In this document: piece after piece, positions 1 to 13,018 of the stretch
How the letters are laid out: every line of letters begins with the position of its first letter
Numbering within the stretch: position 1 is the first letter of the stretch
NCBI GenBank assembly: GCA_930367205.1
Contig: OV884012.1
Span: forward strand, 49,001,239-49,065,238
Length of the DNA: 64,000 bases
DNA from: Acanthosoma haemorrhoidale
Lineage: Eukaryota > Arthropoda > Insecta > Hemiptera > Acanthosomatidae
Direction: 5' to 3'
Program-made: the position numbers and the translations under genes
The notes under the pieces: generated by a model
Told to the model about the DNA's origin: nothing
The model's input: the letters and a program-made list of their open reading frames with translations, nothing else
Databases searched by the model: none

Positions 1-139
1 ATTGTGAGCCAAGTTTCTCTGGGTTTCGTTACTTCACTTTCATTTGTTTTTTTCCTTTATTATTTTACTGCTGGCCAAATTAAGTTAAAATACTGGGGGC
101 TGAAAAGGGACCATAAGGAGAAACAGTTTGATCCATCTT

Positions 140-345
140 GGAAAATGACAAACATCAAAAATTTGCAATGAAAGCAGCACCTGTTAAGTTGTGTGTTTGG
201 CTGTGAAAAAATATAAGTACATATTTAAAAGAAACAAGGTGTACAAGGATCGAGTTTGGTTAGTGCATGAAGGAAGGACTTGCGCATCATCATTCAACTC
301 CGATCAATCATATCTCAATACAGCGGCTATTGATTGATTCTTGTG
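140..345 (-). repeat. Unrecognised dispersed repeat, copy A (inverted partner at 2.49 kb)
   Basis: Read on the minus strand, this stretch matches 2490-2690 on the plus strand. Shared blocks include the words CAAACTCGATCCTTGT, GCCGCTGTATTGA and TTTTTTCACAG, in the same order and with similar spacing. Overall identity is roughly two thirds by eye, with short indels. No terminal repeats, poly-A tail or target duplication are evident. I do not recognise the family. Translated on its plus strand it gives a short peptide resembling that from the other copy (KDRVW, QSY.NTAAI), which may simply reflect DNA similarity. Confidence 0.55.
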
Positions 346-599
346 ATGTTTCATTCTGTATTTTGTCATTGTTTTATTGATTAATAACTGCCAGTCGAAC
401 TTGTCAAATTCCGGCATTTTGTTTGAGCAAGGAATTTTCATACGAGAAAACATTTTTATTTTCAGGTTTTATTCTATTCTTTATTTTTAAGGTTTCTTCT
501 ACTGTTTTGATTTTTAAGCACGAGTTTTACTTTTTTTTTTTTACATCATGAGTGCCTGAATCATCATGCATGATTTTGGTTGGAGTATAAATTATTTTT

Positions 600-1320
600 G
601 ACAGTCTAAAGCTCCTTGAAAGGAAAAGAGGACTTCCTTCATCTTAAAGGCACTTATAGTAAATATTTTCATTTATGCTCAGGGTTGTCATACAATCAAT
701 TAGATTATTTGTAAGTAAATAATGGAAGTTGAGCTTCCCCCTGTGGGATCGGCATTAACAAAATCAGATTAAAACAAAGAAATTACAAGATAGTAACGGT
801 TACAGTAGCTTTGAAATTGGAATTCCTTGTCATGTGGAAGAGTGTGAGAAAGAATTCTGCCCTGTTCGAGACCAGTCCACTTTTTTCTGGCTCGGATGTG
901 GAAGAGACAAAGACATGTATCCCGCTCCGAACACTCACTTCTTTTGCATATGCAAAACGGCCGCCCGTTTTTTTCTTAATCCCGGAGGATAAACAGCCCC
1001 TTATAGTCTGGCGTATATGCCGCAGATAGAAAAATCAAGGATTTACAGTCTCGGAAACAATCTGCATCGGATTTTATCAGATCGTCCATTATGGGCTAAA
1101 AGAAAACAGCCGCTGCTTGATCAAGAGATGAACTACCGGCGTTTTTGCTCTATTTCCCAAACGGACTGGAATCCATTGTCTCTCCCTTATTTAGATGAAT
1201 GACAATAGCAAAAATACTTTGATACAGAACTGAAACAGAAACATCAACATTCCATTTTGAATCTATAAATTTCATCTATGACAATGCAATCGACATCCAC
1301 TGTCACTCTCATATTTTTTT
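600..1320. other. Block of more balanced base composition, no gene recognised
   Basis: The segment around 800-1200 is visibly less AT-rich than its flanks and contains two short overlapping open frames (811-1029 and 1017-1202). Neither shows a recognisable domain, splice context or coding-like pattern. It could be conserved regulatory DNA or a decayed exon; the sequence alone does not decide. Confidence 0.15.
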
Positions 1321-2489
1321 AACAGTTGATCATTTTCTCAATTGACAGTATCTCTGACATTAAAAACTTTAGAAAGTAATAAAAAGTCATATATAATGAT
1401 AATAATGGCAGAGTATCTCGTTTGCTTATGGCATAATATATATATTGCAAATTGATGTTATACAAAAATGTATTAGTGTAATTACACTTGATTATATTGG
1501 AGGGCTGGTTTGGAGATCGGATTGAGTTAAAATCACAGTCATCATTTAACTTTTCACTAGTGCCAACTACACTAGCTCCTCCTACCATCTAAGGTCTTCC
1601 AACAGAAGATAGGACCATAAAACACCTTCTCATGTGTTGTACCATAGATTTATTTAACCTGGTTGTGTAAAACATTCCAAGAACAACAAAATTTTAAAAC
1701 TTCTTTTTTCTTCAAATTCTTCTCCACATTGAAGCTTCCAACGTAGATATTTATTGGTGACTGTTCCATAATTAAACTTATGTTCATGTATGAAAATATG
1801 TTCCATTTTACTACGATGCTACACAAATTTAATAAGGAAGAAGAAATTTATAAATAAAAAAATAAAATGATAATAATATAAACAAAAATATGTTTCACTT
1901 ACAAAAAAACAACAACAGAGTAAGTGTAAATTTAAAAATTGAAATATTATGAATGCCACATTCAAACTTGTGAAGGGAGAGCAGAAACATTCTGACGTCC
2001 ATAAACATAAACTTCGAAAGGAATTACTTATTTGTAAAGGAAGCTTGAACCACAGTTTCTCGAAGTAACGACAAAATACTTACAAATGATCAAATTGAAT
2101 TGTATGTGACAGTTATGAGCATAAATGAAAAATGTGCCATAATGATTGAACTGCTCTTTTCCATTCCAGAAACTTCAGTAAGATAATATAATACGGTAGG
2201 ATAAGTTGTGTCAAAAATAACCCCAACTGTAACACAATTACTTCGGTGTTCATAATGTGATTCTTTAGGAAAAGCAGGCTAAGAAAAGCTTACATTTTCT
2301 AAATACTTCTAGAAAAAGTAATTAACCAAAAAATAAAAGAAACCTCCAAACCGAAAGATGAATGATGAAACCGTTTTCATGAATAGAAGTAACTTGTTCA
2401 AACAAAAAGCAGGTATGATTACAGACATTTTTGAATGAAAATTAATAATTGATAAAAAACTATCATAAAAGCCATGTTCAGAGGCACAT
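1321..2489. other. AT-rich intergenic DNA
   Basis: Low-complexity AT-rich sequence with homopolymer runs. I see no gene, repeat boundary or RNA structure that I can support here. Confidence 0.4.
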
Positions 2490-2690
2490 CAATCACAAGA
2501 GTCCTTCAATGGCCGCTGTATTGAAATATGATTGCTCGGACTTGAATGACCATACGCAGATCCTCTTCATGTCATGCACTGCCCAAACTCGATCCTTGTG
2601 CCTTATAAATACTAGAATTTTTTCACAGGCAAAAAGAATAACGTCAAATGTGCTGCTGTCGCATATATCCACTTTTGTTTGTTTTTTTAT
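2490..2690 (+). repeat. Unrecognised dispersed repeat, copy B
   Basis: Inverted partner of 140-345, about 2.2 kb away. The best-matched part runs from the GCCGCTGTATTGA block through CAAACTCGATCCTTGT to TTTTTTCACAG and a GTGCTGCTGTC block. The TTTTTTCACAG word looks like a splice acceptor in both copies, but no adjoining coding frame is convincing. Both strands are open for about 90 codons here, a shadow of low stop density rather than evidence of a gene. Confidence 0.55.
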
Positions 2691-2699
2691 GTTATTTTT

Positions 2700-3590
2700 C
2701 AAAAACCAAGAGGAATGAGACTCCTGAGTACTATTCTTTTCGTTAGGGATGCTTCTCAACCCTAAATCTTGTAACTTGAGTTTCTCAACAGTGCTGTCTA
2801 AATTTGAATTTTCTTTGCATTAACAAACCACTGAACTATATATCTTACAGAGATGGAGGAGTTGATCCACTTCTAGCTAGTTTAATTTTTAATAACCCAT
2901 GATTTTAATAAATGGCATATATCTTTTTACATCAATTGCACAGGGAACAGTGATTTTGCGGCGCTGAGCTTCATAGTCAAATCTAGATAATTCCAGTCTT
3001 CTAAATACAAGAAAAAGGTCAGATTTGCCGAAGTGACTCCAGTTTTTGAAATATAGGCCATACATACTTATATATTAAAAAAAAAAATAGAGGTTTTTTT
3101 TTGGAGGGCATTATTTAAACTAAAAGACGTTATTATTTCGTTATTTCGAATCTGATGAGGAAAAGAAGCGTGTAGCAAGTTTGAATAAAAAAAATATAGG
3201 GTGGAAAGCTCAAAATTGGTTATTTATTTATTAAAATATACAAAAACTAGAATTAATCAATCTAAACAATAATAAATAAAAATGTGTTACAAAAAAAAAA
3301 CTTGAGCCAATTTGAACAAAGCAACATGCATTAGTACATTAATGTTCCTTAATTCACTTTAGTACCTATGCCACAAAAAGTATTTTTCTGTTCCCCAGTC
3401 TTATGAACTAAATTTTATTTATTTCTTAATGTTTTTAAACCACGGTGGATTAAATAAATATAAACCCATTACTGCTTTAGTTAATGTTTTTGAAGGCAGT
3501 CCAATGGAAAACCAGTTTGCACGGTAACGGACATACTAAAAGGCATTTCCAAGCGTATGAATTCTAGAAAATCTGCAAATGAGATGAAAT
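2700..3590. other. AT-rich intergenic DNA
   Basis: Poly-A and poly-T runs (around 3077-3105 and 3289-3300) and simple AT sequence. No gene or defined element is visible. Confidence 0.4.
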
Positions 3591-3599
3591 AAACATCGA

Positions 3600-4580
3600 G
3601 AACCGGTGGGTAAATTGGTTTTCATACCGGCGTAGTTGAACTTTTGTCGCTTTCCCGATCTAGATTTTCCGGAGATTATTCAAATTGACCTCAGCCAGGC
3701 ATATGAGAGACCGAACGATTTATCAAAGCGAATGCGAATCGATCCCAGTCTGAATGGGTGGCCTCCATTTTAATCAACAACGCTTTAGCAAACGCACAAT
3801 AGAGAGCACATTAGAAATCACCATTGGACATATGATCAGATTAATGAACGGCAATATCTTTCAGTCAGCTAGTAACGGCTCAGTGCATCCATTTCTTCCT
3901 CTCTAGCTTTGTTATCATTGATTATTCTACTGTATTTTGAAAGAAACGAAACATAACTTTTTTAGGATCGTCTTTTCGGGATTGGAATCTCCTACATAGT
4001 TACACTGAACACGTGAGGGGAAAAGTGTACGAGTACATGTACAAATTTAAAATGGTTTTCAAAGACATCCACGTCAAGAATAAATCATCCATCCCCTTAA
4101 AATTTGATTAGATTATCCCGACCGTGGCAGTTAATGGCTCGCTTAAGATATCCGATTCATTTCGGCACTGATACGATTCGGTGCCGAAGAGGAGTTAACC
4201 GATGGCAAACGAGGAAGAGATAACCGGACGGTAAAAAGGAAAAGGATTTGAAAAAAAGGATGAGGTGGACGAGAGGGGTACAATTTGAGTAGTTGCCCGA
4301 ATCAGACGTCACCTGCCCAGCTCCCGGCCTAATGATAGTAATAGGCGCTCTTGTTTGCTCAGCTAGAGAGTGTGTTTTTCTGACGGCCGGAGTGGTTTGC
4401 TTGCAGCCTAATGGCCCACTGCGGTCTTGTAAAGAACATCCACATGCTTTCAGAACTATCTCCTAACCCACCAATCGACCACTCATTTCTTTTCAATCTG
4501 TTTCTCGTCTCCTAACAGCGAATAGGATTTTTTCCCGTCTGCCCAGCCCTTAGTCTCCGCCTTTTTTATATAGGCGTCAT
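3600..4580. other. Long block of balanced composition, candidate regulatory DNA
   Basis: About 1 kb with distinctly higher GC than its surroundings, frequent stops in all frames, and many ATTA/TAAT homeodomain-like cores scattered among GC-richer words. The style is that of insect conserved non-coding DNA near developmental genes, but this is inference from composition only. No ORF over about 80 codons lies within it. Confidence 0.15.
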
Positions 4581-4969
4581 TGTCATGGTCGAAAATGGTT
4601 GTGCTTCCGCTGAAGAATGCCGGTGGTTACTGTCAACGACCATAAATAATGGCATATCATCTTGTTAACGAGATACCTGTAACGAGACTTCCTCCCTCGA
4701 TTTCGGTCATTGCCGAAGAAATTGCCTACCGCAGGTGCATTCTTAATATCTACAGTATTATAAACCAACAATATTAGCTTTGTGTAATATAATATACCCG
4801 GAATATATTTATTGATCAAAATATCTTCAAAAGAGATAATAATTATGTAATTAATTATTTCATAACTAAATGGATGATTGCTGTTATTCTGGAGTCACTC
4901 GACATCATCTCAACGGATTGTAATCTTTATTATTTCAAAGTCCTTACTCAAATCGTTTTATTGAATTTT

Positions 4970-5504
4970 AATTGTATGAAATACGGAATAGAGCTATGGG
5001 GAACTCATCCCTTCCAAGTTCATAAAATTCCATAGTAACCTATCCAACCACCCTAATTCCCTAGCACAGTCATTGCACTGCACCACTCATCCCTATAATC
5101 CTCCTCGGAGACTAAAACGACAGTGGCCTCGTGACCTGCTATAAACAAGTGACAGTGGGAGTCCTGGCAATGGCTAGTTTCTCTAATCATGTCCTGAGCG
5201 TCTGTGGCTCTCGCGCTCTTGTTCAGCATCCGCTGGCTCTTATCCAGTGACGCGGCTGACGTAGGAGCGTGGGGGACTTCCTTAGACCCCGCATCCTTCT
5301 TCGCACGCGAGGGAGGGGACAACCATGTGAACTTGGGGGGCCTCTGGGCTGTTTATATATATAGTATGAATGAGCGAGTGAATGAAAATTGTAAATTGGT
5401 ATGAACGAGATCATATAGCACAATTACTTATAGCTAAATCAGGCAGATTGTAATTTTATCATAATAAAGTTGTTATAAACATTTAAAAAGAAAAATTATA
5501 TGAA
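4970..5504 (+). mobile_element. 5'-truncated, internally deleted Jockey-type LINE with candidate TSD
   Basis: The plus strand carries the end of a Jockey ORF2. A reverse-transcriptase tail word (YGIELWG) at about 4981 jumps by deletion to the C-terminal NPPRRLKRQWPRDLL motif at about 5088-5145, followed by a stop. About 300 bases of 3' UTR follow, ending in a repeated GTATGAATGAG-type segment and AATAAAGTTGTT. The same 3' UTR recurs at 14.4, 24.3 and 28.9 kb. The flanks AATTGTATGAA (4970-4980) and AATTATATGAA (5494-5504) match at 10 of 11 positions and are a plausible TSD. Not functional: only the last part of the element remains. Confidence 0.8.
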
Positions 5505-7190
5505 TTGCATTTCAGTTTACTAATATTTTACTTCAGTTTACTAAAACTGCGTATATCATATTGTATTGCTATTTTACATATTCGACTGATAAATAATGTG
5601 TTCATAACACTTTTGTATTATATTATTTATTGCGCTTCGAATACTTTTTGCATTTTTCAAAGTTTTAGCTAGGAAGAAGAGAACTGATAACTTGCAAGAA
5701 AGCCGCTTATCAATGAAGACATGAAAGATCCAATTTTGACTTATTATTAATTTATTAAGTGTTCACATTCAGGGCTATTCTATTGGGAACTAAGAAAATC
5801 AGTTTACGGAAATGTAATAAAAAAAATTGACGGGTGTCTACGGATATGAACCTCTATATCATTTTATGAAGTTATGTTTTCACCAGTTGTTCACTCAGGT
5901 CCAATACTGATAGTCTTTTATCAACAATCATTTCAGTATTATTTTTCTAAGGGTTTATTGATTTCGATCCACGGAAGCTTTAAAAATCGTCAGATAAAGG
6001 TTTATAAGTACCCACTCTATCTGCATAATGGATATTAATAACTCGAGGTTAATAATTACAAAGAGGCATATTAATTCCGGGTGAAGAAGAATCCTCAAGG
6101 TTGATAGTAATAAAATTTTATAAAAATAAAAGTAGTTGTACCTATTTATTACCAACTGTTCAATGAATCGTTTCAATCAACTGTGAATTGACTGCGTTAA
6201 ATAATAACGCCGGAGATCTACTCCGATTACACATTCAATTTAATTACTCCTGGAACTTGATGGAGAGTTAGTATTCAACTAATTAGTTAATTAACGGTAT
6301 AAATCAGTATCAATATGTACCAAATTAATTAACTGGGAAGATGGTCTGCAGCAGCGATGTGATTGTGATGGTTTGTCGAGGAACTGGTCATCTTACGATC
6401 GATCATCCCTCATTGTTTCACGGACATCTGTTCAGGTGATTAAATTGTTTAGAGCTTAAAAATTACATACGGAAAAGAGTAAACTTCACTTTGACTTTTA
6501 TTTGTACTATCAGGAGTCAAATGTCATTTTAGTTACAGAACTTATTTTTTTAAAGCTGTTATTATCCCCAAAAAAACACACCAGAGTATAATAGAAAATT
6601 CAATACCATCTCCAAAAACGATCAAGTAGTGGTTAGTCCCAACTATAAAGAAATAGGCACTCTCAGGTAAGAAGAGTGCTATGAATCTCATAGTATATTG
6701 TTGTGACTTCATCAATAATTGTCTAATCCTGGGAGCAGTCTGCGGGATTATGCCCTGCACATGCGGGCCACAGGCTCCAGGCAGTGGGCGCAACATACAA
6801 TAGATTTATCTACACAGGAGCAGTGAATCCCAGCTAAGTTTTCTTTGTCCGTCTGTGACATTGCAAAAGTTTTATAGTCTTCTACGACTCTACTTCGTGC
6901 GAACGGGTTTAACATCACAAAGGCTGGACTGCTACTACACATCGACCCACTTGAACGATAAGCTTAAACTGACCGGTCTAGTTTAATACAACTATTCTAA
7001 GCACATTCCTTGATAACGTTTAACTGCTAGTGTCGACATTCAGTTTGTATGGTGTTACTACGTATATTTGGCAGGATAGCAATGAACTGAAAGAGGAAAG
7101 TGATCTGATGCGAATATAGGTACAAAACAGAACGGATATTGAACATTGACGAAATGTTCTAACGTTCTAGGATCAATCGATTGAATTAAA
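5505..7190. other. Intergenic DNA without recognised genes
   Basis: AT-rich to about 6180, then somewhat more balanced around 6180-6480 and 6720-6960. Short open frames here lack domains. No repeat boundary was recognised. Confidence 0.35.
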
Positions 7191-7199
7191 AGGAAACAG

Positions 7200-7960
7200 T
7201 TGGTTTATTTCGGAACTATCTATAGAAAAAGAAACAACAGAGGATGCGACCCGCTCCAGTTCTTTGAATGGAGGAGCAGAGTTGTATCAAGAGCGGAGAT
7301 CAGATCAAAGTGGCCAAGTCCATGGCGACCATTGTCTGTGAATAGCTGGTAATCGAATCCATTTCGAGTAATGGAGGCGGACAGTTGCATGTGTGTTTTT
7401 TATTCCTGTCTCTCCAGGCCGGTACAAAGACCCCACGACAATCGTCCCCCAGTTGGAAATAGAGACGGACTTATCAGCGGTTCAATGGGATCCTCCATCT
7501 CTTCAGGGCCGGCCTCTTTTATCCGTGCCAGTGTCGAGTGGAGAAAAAACAGGTCGCCGATATATACAGTGTAACAGCCTCAGGGCCTTCGGGAACAAAT
7601 CATCGAGAACCCGGCTCTTTGTGGAAGCAGGGACATCTGCAGGCAGAGGGATTGTCTCCGGCCCCTTTTAGCAGGTATTACCGCACTCAAGTGGATCATC
7701 CCAGCCGACTAAACGCTAAGTCCGGGTGCACTTAAAGTTGCCCGTGGGTCAGCATACATTGACCTTTAAAGGCGGTCTCGGGCTTAAAGCTGCCTGATTG
7801 ATTTTTAAAAGGATTTCACCGGAAAAAAAACTCTTAAATTCACTTAACCGTAGGTTGACCAGCTCAGAGGCTGAGCCGCTAACCGATTTTAAGGATAAGA
7901 CCCTGCTTAACAATTGATTTCAGTGGATTCAAATGTGCACAATGATATTTGAGGACAATT
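7200..7960. other. GC-richer block with overlapping short frames, nature unknown
   Basis: This is one of the more GC-rich stretches outside transposons. Three short overlapping plus-strand frames (7371-7735) occur, one preceded by CTGTCTCTCCAG at about 7408-7419, which resembles a splice acceptor. None of the translations shows a family I know, and having all three frames open argues for low stop density from GC content rather than coding. Either a decayed exon or regulatory DNA. Confidence 0.15.
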
Positions 7961-9154
7961 TACGCCTCTCCTTTACATTAATAGTTGACAATTGAGGGCT
8001 TGAAAAATATAGTGGCGTTAGTCTGTGTTAAAGAACTTTGAGTAAAAGACACATTTGTGTCCATAAAAAACCCAAGTGTCCTTGTATTTTTTCTCTCTCA
8101 TTGTTTTAGTCCTGTAATGAGCTAATCTATCCAAATTACCACTATCTACCTGTTTCTCTTTTTTTAAAGGGTACAACTTGACTAAGACCACTATTTTCCT
8201 AAACAGATGCATGATATTCATGTACCCTCCACATGGTAACATTGCAAAAAAAATCCATTCTAGCGGAATTTGAACGAACTATGATTTAATTGACTATTAA
8301 TCTAAACAGAATATGTTTTTTAAATGGTAAATTATAGCGTTAATCATCTTTACAATTTATCTGACTTACGCCACTATATTTGTCAACCCCTCAATTATAG
8401 AATTGCCTTTAGAATTGCCCGACCCCATAGTCTAATTTCTGCTGACTTCTTATGGTATATACATATATATATATATATAATGAATAAATTTTGTACCTGA
8501 TTGAATAAGAAAAGTAATGAATCCGATAAAGAAAACCGAATTCATGGTTGAGAGATAATGTCTCAGCGACACCCACCACTTACCTACGGTGACAACCTTC
8601 GGTTTTCCCAACCTCCTTGTGAGGTGTTAAGTATTGGATTTTTTTTTAATTAATAAAACTCCTCACTACTGTAATGAAGACCTAATATTATAAATGCAAG
8701 GATTAAAAAGAAATAAAAGTCATAGGGCATATCTCACATAATGATACTGAAAGGGATTTCAATTTCGCCATAAAGCCCTTCAAGCTTTGTACTTAAAAGT
8801 GATTTAAGAAGAAAAAAAAATATTGTTGCTAACTTTTTAATATAAAGTTGTTGTTTGTTTTAAATGGGTTTTCTCATGTTTCCCGCTTTATTTCCCCGTT
8901 CAATTTTATATGAAAAAAAAAATCAGATTGTCTACATTAAAGGGGCAGTGGTTAGAGAAAATTGAAGCATTGGCTGTTTATTGAATAATTTAATGGACTG
9001 TTCTTAATAATGTAATTTTTAACGAATTGGCTTAAAACTTTGGACTATTTAATTATTTGGACTTTAAATATGTCAATTTTTTCAGCACTTTTCCCATAGA
9101 ATGAGACATTTTGGTTGCTGAAGTTTGTTATTGACTTCATACTTGTTTATACTT
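7961..9154. other. AT-rich intergenic DNA with a short (TA)n run
   Basis: No gene seen. A (TA)9 microsatellite occupies about 8462-8479. The rest is AT-rich sequence with homopolymers. Confidence 0.4.
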
Positions 9155-9316
9155 ACTTGTTTATTCATTATATAATTTTTATAAAATAACAAAACCTGTA
9201 CATATTGTAGCGATGCTACAGGAAATACAAAAATAATTTGTAAATAGATTCGCCTGAGGATCTATTATTATATATAATTATCTGTGAATTTAGAGGGGCT
9301 ATGGAAAAAAAAAAAA
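9155..9316 (+). mobile_element. Short poly-A retroelement tail (same family as 48.46 kb)
   Basis: Matches the reverse complement of 48459-48625 along its length, starting at ACTTGTTTATTCATTATATA and ending in GGGGCTATGG plus a 13-base A run. It includes a small hairpin, TGTAGC-GAT-GCTACA, at about 9207-9221. The poly-A end and 5' truncation point to retrotransposition. I cannot find a convincing TSD for this copy. Its 3' end (AGAGGGGCTATGGAAAA) resembles the tail of the LINE family at 43.99 kb, suggesting a related LINE or a SINE using that LINE's enzyme. Confidence 0.65.
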
Positions 9317-10735
9317 GACACTATTTACAGTAATATACTAATAATACATGAAGAAATGTTTGTTAGGATTTGTTTGGCTCTGTAAATCCTGACACCGCAA
9401 TTAGCATGGTAGGAATGGATAAGATTATTTATTTATGTAATATTATTTCTTTTAGTCGTATATTTAGGCAGGAGGTTTATTATACTGCTTGTGAAAGTTT
9501 TCATTCACATACCATTGCGTAATTATAAAGTATTACGGAATAACAATGACTGAAAGCACTCCTCCAACAATAAAACTCAGTGTGGGCGTACAACAATGGT
9601 GTCATTCTATAATGATTTAAGGTTTGTCTGAACTGTTGGCAATGAAGTAGTAAAGAAAAAGTAAAAATATCACTGTGATATAGATAATGTTTATCTTAAA
9701 CATTTTCACCAGCACCGTACCCGTAGCGGTATCTGGTCCAATAAAACATTTCAGACAGTTTCGATAGAGGTATCGGGGGGAGGGGGCTGTCGAGTAGTTC
9801 AAAAGTCAACGGTGTCAATATATTTCATGTTATGCCTGAATATATTAAAGCCAAGTCAAATGTAATAGGAAGTTTCATTTGATAAAGCCAACTCGTCAAG
9901 CAGTTTTCCATTAACAGTTACCGTGCCATACATAGATTAACAACAGATTCAATGAAAATATTTCAAAACATCAATCGCATATCTTTTTTCTCCTTTGGAA
10001 CATATGCACACGTATATAGATATATAGTTCACGTCTATGTACAGGTTAAATTTAATAACATAAAAATGTCGAACATAACTAATTTATAACATTACATATG
10101 TAATGTTCTCATTTATCCTTCGAAGATTAAGGGAGTAAAATAGTATAGATGACCCAAACTAAATTGGTAGATGGGAATCAGCGGAAGAATTCCTGTTAGC
10201 ATATGGGAACACCCCACTAATAAACAAGATGGAAAACTGTTGCGAATGAAATTTCTCGAATTAATAATTATTATATTGATAGCTCACCAGCAAAAGTACG
10301 GTCACAAAAATATTATCAAACCTAAATAATGATAATAAAGAAAGAGCAATTAATATTAAATTATTTGACAGGCTAAAATAATTTCCGATCCTCTCGATTA
10401 AGATTTTTCATGATTTTTACGATCGTCATCGTAGAATGTGCAGACAGAATCGTCGGACTGGGACCTGTACTTGGTGGAAAGTAGAGTCTTCAATCTTTGG
10501 CCTCAGAAATAAATGGAGTATTGCATTGCATTTCCTGTGTGCATAATAATAATGATTTTTATGGTTTGGGCATGAAAGGATTTAGTGCTGTGTCCCGTAA
10601 CTACGCAAAAAGTGCATTACCGGCACTTGGAATTGAGTGGACTGAATATAATGAAAATTAAAGGTCGAATAAAAGTCGTGGCCCGGCGAATTTAAAAAGT
10701 TTACATTAAAGCTAAAGAATAAAATTGATCCATGA
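9317..10735. other. AT-rich intergenic DNA
   Basis: No gene or repeat recognised. The segment around 10380-10520 is slightly richer in GC but has no supported feature. Confidence 0.35.
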
Positions 10736-11610
10736 AAATATAATTCCTAAAACAGTTCTTATCAGGGCCCATTGATTTGTCCCCGTTGGCGGCTAATCTC
10801 TTTTCTCCTCTCAGCTGAGATGACCGCTGAGAAAATTTGCTCCACCGCGCGATATTTCGTTAATAGAAGAGGATAGGCTCCTTCTTTACCACGTGGTCTC
10901 TTTTCAAGCTTGGTCTTGACTGACGGCGGTGGCTGAACGGAAATTTGGATTTTGGTGTAACCAGTGAGGCTTAAATCAAGCAGCGGACGTATTTTGCGTG
11001 GAGGTCCAAATATGTGAAAATGTGGGTGGGCCATGGCGTCATATAAGCTATATGAACGAAATGAAGAATTTTTGAGATGTTACAATTTTAAGTTCTTAGT
11101 AATCAGCCAATTACAAACATATGTTAATTACCGGAGATATTGACTCTTAATTAAAGGTTGTCCGATAGTTCAATATGCAAAAGGACGAAATGACTCGGAA
11201 CGAGAAAATAAATGACAAGCTGCCACGTCATGTATGCCGAGTCATTTGTACTAATACACCACTTGGACCGTGGAGTCCTAGAGAGATTAAAAGGTACGTT
11301 TAATGATGTAATTTAATTAGCCGAAGGTCAGGGAACAGGTTGGCAGTCGGTTGTTAATAGCACAAATGCGACCTGGATTGGACATGTCGAACCACTCACA
11401 TGCATAATGTAGCCGTGCGAACGGAGGTTGTCTTATTTATGGACCGGCCGACTCCCCGCACTTCGCGGACCCTCCGCAGGCAGCAGGATCGCCTACATAG
11501 CCGAAAGTGGCAAGCTTCCAGTCGCTTCCACGGTCACAGGAGTTTGCATATTTATAGCACTTCAGATCAGCGCCTACAGAACAGATCTGAAGAATGTGCA
11601 AATTTCATGA
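10736..11610. other. Balanced-composition block, candidate regulatory DNA or decayed exon
   Basis: It contains a 90-codon minus-strand frame (10762-11034) with fairly even codon composition and a CACGTG E-box core near 10890, and two overlapping plus-strand frames at 11400-11672. No domain is recognisable in any translation and no paired splice sites frame them. I lean to conserved non-coding DNA, with low confidence. Confidence 0.15.
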
Positions 11611-12814
11611 AATGCATAGAATCTCATAAAAACAACCGTAGCAAAATCACGTTTTCTTGTAACCAATTATGAAGCAGCCTTTGAACCTTCATGAATCCAT
11701 GTTGCAACAGGGGGGGGGCTACCCTAGCTTGTATTTCTTTATTAGGTTTTAAAAACCGGGTCCACTAACTCATTTATCCTCACGATGCTGAGTGAAGGCC
11801 AGCCCAACCCAATGAAAGACAAACAAGTCATCATAGGCTTCAGTTAAGGTCTAGCAACTAACTTCATCAATCTTCGTTGAATTTAGTTATTTTTTCAAGT
11901 TTCATGCCATATAGGTGTATAAAACATTTATATAAATAGAATCAATACTTTAACACACAAATATTTGCGATGCTTTATTGGTTACAAGAAATCAGTCATC
12001 AGACAACAAACCTAATAGAAGTAGTGGATGTACTTTGCTTTTTTATAAATAAATAGGATTACTTTGTTATAAGGATGATCTTTGTAATTTTGGTCAAAAC
12101 CTTCATGGAAAGAAAAATGTGTAAGAAAAATAACCCAACCCACCACTGAGAAAAATGTAAAATCCCACATGTACATGTACAAGCTCTCATATTGCAACCT
12201 CAGAGCCACAGCGAGACATCTCATTTGTGATTTGACAATAGAAAGTTTGAGAAAAGTATGAAAAAATTAAAACAAAATTATCAAAACTGTTTACTTATAA
12301 TATGATAATTTCACTCAAAACGAGATGAAACTCATGATCGATTTTTCGAAAACTTTAGATTTTATAGTTGTCTCACAGACATAATAATATGTTACTATGG
12401 TTAAAATGAACAATTTATAATAAGTGGGGTAAATGAAAACCCCCCTAACAATAACTGAAGTTATTTTCAGATAATGTTTATTGACCAATTACTGAATTGA
12501 TGAAACATTAGAAATATGTCTTCATTCGGAAGAAGACTTGACGATCATGGCATCAACCTTGTCATGCGTGTTTCATATAATTTTATTCATCTACTTCGTA
12601 GTAGTCTTTAGAATGTTTTAAATGCCTAGAAATGGTAAACTCAGAAACATATTATAAATAAAATTATCAATGTTAAAACAGTTTGGAATCATTATTTTAA
12701 CTGCGAATTTACAGATGAATGCTATTTTAGCCATATTTACTTGAAGAAATACAATTTGATTTCAAAATTATTAATTGAGAGGTAAGAATTTTTTCATACC
12801 TATTTATTTAGATA
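11611..12814. other. AT-rich intergenic DNA
   Basis: No supported feature apart from a run of about ten G at 11710. Confidence 0.35.
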
Positions 12815-13018
12815 CACATCCTGCCCAGGAGCCCGCCCCCCTACTCCCATGGCAATTACCTTAGCAAACTGGCAGAAGGGCAGTACGTAAGCTTCCCCAG
12901 ACTTCCTATCCGACTGTTTCCGAGTATGGAAAGATGGCAAGAGAGCCACAGACGCGCAGGACATGAGTGGGGAAGGTGGCTAGTACCCCAGGACCCTAAG
13001 ACATACTTACCTATTTAC
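12815..13018 (-). mobile_element. Diverged Jockey LINE scrap
   Basis: On the minus strand this resembles the region just after the Jockey ORF2 stop seen at 14.6-14.72 kb. The best-matching stretch contains GAGCCACAGACGCGCAGGACA, compared with GAGCCACATACGCTCAGGACA there, and the match continues to an ACCTATTTA word at the truncated end. The 3' UTR tail is missing, so this is an internal fragment. The composition (CCC-rich) differs from the flanking AT-rich DNA. The flanks share TACCTATTTA, but part of that belongs to the element, so I do not call a TSD. Confidence 0.55.

Noticed and set aside
7371..7735. Three overlapping plus-strand frames after a splice-acceptor-like CTCTCCAG
   Set aside because: Three open frames at once indicate few stops, not coding; no recognisable protein.
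10762..11034. 90-codon minus-strand frame with even composition starting at ATG
   Set aside because: No domain recognised, and it lies in a block where other frames are also open; reported only as a compositional block.
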